Below, one piece after another: positions 59,408-64,000 of a stretch of DNA of 64,000 nt; within the stretch, counting starts at the first letter, position 1, and every line of letters starts with the position of its first letter. Origin of the DNA: Lutraria lutraria (lineage: Eukaryota > Mollusca > Bivalvia > Venerida > Mactridae); contig OZ026835.1 of assembly GCA_964023205.1 (NCBI GenBank), positions 23,635,817-23,699,816 of the forward strand, given 5' to 3'. Both the position numbers and the translations under genes were made by a program. The notes under the pieces were generated by a model that did not search any database, had not been told where the DNA came from, and saw only the letters and a program-made list of their open reading frames with translations.

Positions 59408-59925
59408 TAACAAGAAATGTCTTTAAAACGACAGTCGCGGAGTGTCTTTGATGTCATGATCCGTGAATTTTATTTAATTCCTAAATTGCCGTTAAAATAC
59501 CGTGTGAACACCGCTTATCACCTGGCGGTCCAATTAGGTTACACATTAAAATGTTGATATTAGGTCAGTTAAACAAATTACGCATTTATACACATTTCAT
59601 TGGCTACTGTATATTAAATACAAAATACATGTAAAAATGTTTGTCAAGAACGATTTATAACTTTATTTCGACCTCAGAAGAATACATTTTCGTACAATCT
59701 ACATTACAAATTTATAACCACAAGAAGTACTCAATAAACAATGCAGACTCGCTATAAGTTGGCGTGGTTTTAATTTTTCTGCGCTTGTAGATTTCACCCA
59801 TTGAAGGAAGAGTTTCCTCTCAATGAAGAATTTCTTCTTAATAATTATACGTTATGCCAAGAAATATAGGTCAAAAGTGAGCTTAGACACGTTCGCAAAA
59901 ACACGGACGCTTTATTTACCTCAAT
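59408..59925 (-). mobile_element. Helentron-like repeat (family C), copy 2
   Basis: 'aacaagaaatgtctttaaaa' with a GTCTTT/AAAcGAC hairpin at the left, then 'ccaattaggttac', 'gttggcgtggtt' and 'agaaatataggtcaaaagtg' in the same order as at 48.46-48.85 kb. It carries about 120 extra bases in the middle relative to that copy. Confidence 0.65.
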
Positions 59926-59965
59926 ATGCATGATAATTATGAGCTTAGTATCTTAAAGCCGGTTA

Positions 59966-60032
59966 CACTGGTTCCCGTTCCATGTTGCACTGCACCATAG
60001 GCTTTGTATACACAAGTCAACGGGAACCAGAT
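59966..60032. repeat. Foldback with perfect 12-bp arms
   Basis: 'ctggttcccgtt' (59968-59979) and 'aacgggaaccag' (60019-60030) are exact reverse complements; the same pair occurs at 42.39-42.43 kb. Confidence 0.6.
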
Positions 60033-60039
60033 ATAAATC

Positions 60040-62040
60040 TGGGTGTTACCTTGACGACATTTGTTCGGTCCGCTTTTTATCTGACTATTTTTTTTAAAGA
60101 TTATCGACCGTGAAATCTTGTTTCACATAAATTACTGCATACGGTAATGAATAGTCTTCATGAATAGTTTAAATTAATTGATGCATATAATAAAACACGA
60201 CGTTGTAATATAATGTAATTACTATGGGTAGATTTAATATTCAGGCATTTTATGAAATCATGTTTCAAACAGTTTTGCTTTTGTCCTAGAAATAAGCCTA
60301 TCAATTTTCATTGAAATGGATTTTAGCCAAAACTTTTCATAAAACAGTCACGTTCACATTAACAATAGTTAATACTATTGATATGTAAATTTTATAGTCT
60401 CAAAAGTAGTTCATGATCGAACGAAAACTCGTTCAACATTTATAATATAACTGTTTATCGAAAAATCAATTATCTTCTTAACTTAATCTCATCGAAATGT
60501 AATACTTACATGAAGAGCAAATATTTTACAAGCTTTTTTAAAGAATAATTTGATAATTGTATGTAATGTACAAGACGTGATAAATTGATCATTATTTACA
60601 TAAGATGACCGGCATTAATGTGATGTCAAAAAACTCCAAACATTTACATACACTATTTGTTGAGTGGTTTTAATATTTAAGTGTTCAACATCGTTGTATA
60701 CATAGGAGGCTAGCACGTTGAAAGGATTGTGTATATAGGATAATTAGGCCTAAAATGGCACCACGGACAAAAAACAAATTTATCACATACAAATGTAAAT
60801 TATATATATAAAGTCCACGCGAGGGGGTTGACCTCAATGGAAGATATACATATACAAGGGTTACGACTTCAGAAATGACGGTTTTCGCAACCAGTTAGTT
60901 TAGCATTATGTAACTCTTTCAAATTCACTCAAATTTCTAATAACTGGTTTCTACAGATAGCTAAGACATTATACTTTTTATAACCAATTAGAATTGTTTC
61001 CAATTCAAAGCAATGAAGCAGTTATTTAATCTTTTTCCATCGAACAAAATGAGAATTTTGACTGACGAATTTTTTACTGAACAAAGGATTGCTTTCAAAC
61101 GAGTACTGCACGAAGGTCACTGAATTATAATATTGAACATTTCAGTGATATTTTTTAAGTGTACGTGAGTGGCCTTAAAGACATTGAAACATTAAGTACT
61201 GTACGAAAGTAGTACTAATTATCTTATTCGTACAATCGATCATTCACGTTTATCCAGGATTTTAGTTAGAGTTAAAAATTGACCTTAACTTTATACTTTT
61301 TGAAAGCATGTCGTGGTCGATTTTCAACGATGAAAATTTAGCATTTTCTCGGGGTCAAATTTATATGCTGCATTGGTTCCATCGTGTAGGCCTTCACAAG
61401 ATCGGGGGGGGGGGGGGGGGGGCGGTTCTTCTCATTAAATACAATAAAAACAACGTTTTTGTAAATACCATGCTTGGTATCTTGAAGCATTATTTGTCTT
61501 GTCATACATGTATATTTATTGTCTAGTCATGATTTCTACGCGAACCATTGAGGCATTGATTGAAAGATTCAGGTCTGCCTTCTTCGCTTCGTTTACATTT
61601 AGAACGTTTTATTTAAAGCAACGTGAGTATTTGACCTTCCGGTATATTTTCTGTATCCAGAGACCCGTCTCTCTATATTATATATGATTTAGATTTGTGG
61701 AATATCACGGATTCAATTCGGGCAACCATGCTCGGTTTAGAATCAATTGTTACGATAGAACGTGGTCCTTACACAGCACGCTCTGTTATCTTAACATAAT
61801 AGTTGGGTTGATTGCATGTATACAGATCCAGTTTATCATGTCGACCCAGGTCTTGAGTAAACGACTATAATTACAACATGCAAAATATATTTGTATATCA
61901 AATAAATTCATTTCTATTCCAGTGTTGCTGTTTTGAAGCAAACATATCCTGGTATTCAAAACACGTAAACACTTGTATGTACAATATATGCATTTCAGAA
62001 ATGAATATTGTAAACTACATTTGTATCTACTTAAAACTTT
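60040..62040. other. Remainder of DOMON intron 1
   Basis: No additional exon is supported. It contains the G19 run at 61404-61422. Confidence 0.35.
61404..61422 (+). repeat. Run of 19 G
   Basis: An uninterrupted G19 tract, exceptional in this AT-rich window. It is a potential G-quadruplex on the non-template strand of the DOMON gene, and also a site where sequencing or assembly length may be wrong. Confidence 0.9.
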
Positions 62041-62044
62041 GTAG

Positions 62045-62236
62045 GTAGTTCAGTCAACAATCAGTTGGGACTCAGGTTGCGGTAGCACTAAGGGTTGTTT
62101 TCCAAACTGCCCGGATGGCTGTGATTATTTAGTCACATGGACAGACACTGGTTCCAATATCCAGTTTACCCTGCAGGCTGAGGAGTCGGATACCAGTGTT
62201 TACCTCGCCATAGGTTTTTCTGATGACATCCGTATG
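62045..62236 (+). CDS. DOMON-domain protein, exon 2
   Basis: After a TTTGTAG acceptor the exon reads VVQSTISWDSGCGST, CPDGCDYLVTWTDTGSNIQF, TLQAEESDTSVYLAIGFSDD and IRM, ending at a GTATGT donor in phase 0. 'V.W.......F.L.A...... W/Y.A.GFSDD..M' is the core of the DOMON fold found in ferric-chelate reductase 1 (FRRS1)-like and other extracellular heme- or sugar-binding proteins. Four cysteines near the start suggest disulfide bonding, as in FRRS1 DOMON domains. An alternative acceptor ten bases later (GTTCAG) would remove three residues and keep the frame. Confidence 0.8.
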
Positions 62237-62322
62237 GTATGTAAAATACACAAACAAGTCAATGATCAACTCATAAATGAGTTACTAATTGGTTAGATTT
62301 GGTGTCATGTAGTGTATTACAG

Positions 62323-62457
62323 ATAGGCATTGTTGCCTCAGATAAAATCCCTTTGAAGTATATTTACTTGGGTTATTCGTCTCCGCACCAAATCGAAGAT
62401 ACCAAAATTAAACAATGGAAACATCAATTCATTTATAGGTTCATTGTCAACGAGGAG
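62323..62457 (+). other. Exon-like segment inside DOMON intron 2
   Basis: Acceptor GTATTACAG, 45 open codons (IGIVASDKIPLKYIYLGYSS onward to RFIVNEE) and donor GTAATT, with both edges in phase 0. It could be skipped or included without changing frame. It would interrupt the conserved GFSDD..M-GDD junction, so it is more likely a chance or pseudo-exon. Confidence 0.2.
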
Positions 62458-62785
62458 GTAATTATATACTACAATTTATTATGATACCGTAAATTTCATT
62501 TTACAATCTGTCAACTGAAGATTAAGACTATCAAATGCTGTTTATCCAAATCCTCCACAAAACAAAGCTCTCTCCATCTGACTGAATTATACAATAATTT
62601 ATAATTACTAGTAATATGTTGGTTATGGAATCTCTGTATCAAATGGAGTTCAAATTTATCAGAAAGTGATATTTTTACAGATATGTTTAGATACCCTATT
62701 ATCAATTAACTGTTCAATAATAGGCGCGTTTTCACTTCAAATGTTGGGCTGATAAGAAGTTCACTTAGACATTATGAACACAAAA

Positions 62786-62930
62786 CTCGGCCTTTATGAA
62801 AAAACTCGGCTATTATGAGATTCGGTCATTCTGATTGGCCGTCCAGCTCGGCCATTATGAAAAACTCGGCTATTATGAGATTCGGTCATTTTGATTGGCT
62901 GTCCAGCTCGTCCATTATGAAACCACTGCT
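62786..62930. repeat. ~61-bp tandem repeat, 2.3 copies
   Basis: Units contain 'actcggctattatgagattc' and 'ggtcattctgattggccgtc', with a third partial copy starting 'ctcgtccattatgaaacc'. It directly precedes the long palindrome and shares the 'cattatgaaa' word with its arms, so both probably belong to one foldback element. Confidence 0.8.
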
Positions 62931-62960
62931 ATAGTCTATAGTTAATTAATAAAATTGTCA

Positions 62961-63090
62961 ATAAGCAAGTGTTTTCATAATGGCCTTGTTATTGGCTTCA
63001 GACAGTCATATAAGCCCTCGGCCTTCGGCATCAGGCTCATATGACGGTATTCAGCCCAATAACAAGGCCGTTATGAAAACACTCACTTAT
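62961..63090. repeat. 130-bp near-perfect palindrome
   Basis: Left arm from 62961 ('ataagcaagtgttttcataa', 'tggccttgttattgg') pairs with the right arm ending 63090 ('ccaataacaaggcc', 'ttatgaaaacactcacttat'). The inner 60 bases ('ggcttcagacagtcatat' against 'atatgacggtattcagcc') also pair. As DNA it can form a cruciform, and as intronic RNA a long hairpin. This is a foldback transposon by form. Confidence 0.9.
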
Positions 63091-63214
63091 TAACATTATA
63101 TACATATAACACCTTGACAACCATACGTAGAGACTGGGTGGAGGATAAAACCTTAAATTCTTATAATGTTAACTGATTCTAAGATATATAAGTCCTTATG
63201 TTTAACAATTTCAG

Positions 63215-63304
63215 GGTGATGATAGTGTAGTTGGATGCACTGTTCCGGGTACAACAGTTTACTCCTACTACAATGAGGGCACAGACACAGAAGAACATTC
63301 GTCG
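63215..63304 (+). CDS. DOMON-domain protein, exon 3
   Basis: Acceptor AACAATTTCAG, then 30 codons reading GDDSVVGCTVPGTTVYSYYN and EGTDTEEHSS, donor GTACGT, both edges in phase 0. 'GDD.V..C' directly continues the GFSDD..M strand of the previous exon and is the most conserved DOMON junction, which confirms the splice. The 'YYNEG' stretch corresponds to the usual 'V..YYN.G' strand. Confidence 0.8.
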
Positions 63305-63317
63305 GTACGTTTTCTGA

Positions 63318-63540
63318 AAGATGTTATATTTCTGTTCGATATTATACTTTCTGTTCGATAATTAATACACTTTCTGTTCGATATTATACCTTCTGATAGA
63401 TATAATACGGTCTGTTGGATATCATACTTTCTGTTAGATATCATACTTTCTGTTAGATATCATACTTTCTGTTAGATATCATACTTTCTATTATTATATA
63501 TAATGATACTTACTGATAGAGATTACACTTTCTATAAGAT
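63318..63540. repeat. ~19-bp minisatellite in DOMON intron 3
   Basis: Imperfect repeats of 'atactttctgttagatatc', with 'gttcgat' variants at the left and 'gttagat' variants at the right; about ten copies. Confidence 0.85.
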
Positions 63541-63683
63541 TCAAACTTAAATTGTTAGTTTTGTTACCGACAAGATCCTAGTAATGTGTATAACCTGATA
63601 ATTTGTGACTCGATCACTTGCAGAGAGATAAAATTTTGATATAAATTGTCCTAACAGGTAAATACTTTTTTTGATTACTACAG

Positions 63684-63878
63684 CTCACGCTAGGACTTAC
63701 GTCAACATCTGTGAGTCAGACAAATGGTGTTATCTCATGTAGCTTTACAAGATCGTACAATGAAAACGAGAACCAGTTTGTAAATCTTAAGGATGATTAC
63801 ATTCTGATGTTGGTGATCGGAGAGGCAGAGGAAGATGATGGTGCAGTTATATACTTACTAAATATTATAACAAAATAA
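63684..63878 (+). CDS. DOMON-domain protein, probable last exon
   Basis: Acceptor TTTTTTTGATTACTACAG, then LTLGLTSTSVSQTNGVISC, SFTRSYNENENQFVNLKDDY, ILMLVIGEAEEDDG and AVIYLLNIITK before TAA, with overlapping AATAAA signals right after the stop. 'G.ISC.F.R.........L..DY.L...G' is the last strand set of the DOMON fold. With the signal exon the product is about 179 residues: one secreted DOMON domain, lacking the cytochrome b561 membrane region of FRRS1. A weak donor (GTGCAG at about 63840) could instead splice to exons beyond the window, so the terminal call is not certain. Confidence 0.7.
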   Translation, partial: LTLGLTSTSVSQTNGVISCSFTRSYNENENQFVNLKDDYILMLVIGEAEEDDGAVIYLLNIITK

Positions 63879-64000
63879 ATAAATATTATAATTATGAATA
63901 AATCCATAGACTAATAAAACAATGATAAGCACTATACGAGCAGCGATGTAAAATAAACCTGTATCTGATAAAATAAATGATCATGAACTGAACGAAAATG
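63879..64000. other. 3' flank of the DOMON gene
   Basis: AT-rich with several AATAAA/ATAAAT words; probably 3' untranslated region or the next intron. Confidence 0.4.

Overview
The window is AT-rich, intron-bearing animal DNA, most likely from a bivalve mollusc. The clade call is an inference. It rests on the dense mix of tRNA-derived SINEs, MITEs, degraded LINEs, and pearl/HINE-type elements (tandem-repeat cores between hairpin ends) that is typical of bivalve genomes. Little of the sequence is coding, and genes appear as short exons separated by long repeat-filled introns. No rRNA gene, credible intact tRNA gene or CRISPR array was seen.

The left part (1-12.7 kb) holds minus-strand exons of a DIS3L-like exosome exonuclease (N-terminal PIN region only). 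A weak plus-strand exon set follows, and its presumed intron carries a 3.9-kb 37-bp satellite and a 4 x 324-bp array. The best gene is a BTB-BACK-PHR protein (BTBD2/3/6 type) on the minus strand at 19.3-20.9 kb. Its start is possibly a two-codon exon at 26.29 kb, and an E-box/TATA-like block lies near 23.3 kb. Between 26.8 and 31.7 kb there are minus-strand exons of unrecognised proteins, including a 214-codon disordered Ser/Thr/Arg/Gln-rich exon.

The middle (33.9-51.5 kb) is a graveyard of mobile DNA. It contains a Tc1-like transposase relic, an LTR-type reverse transcriptase relic, a possible IFI44-like GTPase pseudogene, five structurally related tandem-core elements (37.4-46.5 kb), a jockey/CR1-like LINE relic, a mariner relic, an L1/Tx1-like LINE tail and several satellites. 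A tandemly duplicated segment at 41.6-42.3 kb repeats a TGACGTCA (CRE-type) site and a TATA box at identical spacing.

The right end (57.7-63.9 kb) holds a plus-strand gene for a small secreted DOMON-domain protein. It has a signal-peptide exon followed by three phase-0 exons that give about 179 residues. Its introns contain a MITE, a Helentron-like repeat, a G19 run, a 130-bp near-perfect palindrome and a minisatellite. The genes show no operon-like or pathway link. What the window mainly shows is successive repeat invasion around a few ordinary genes.
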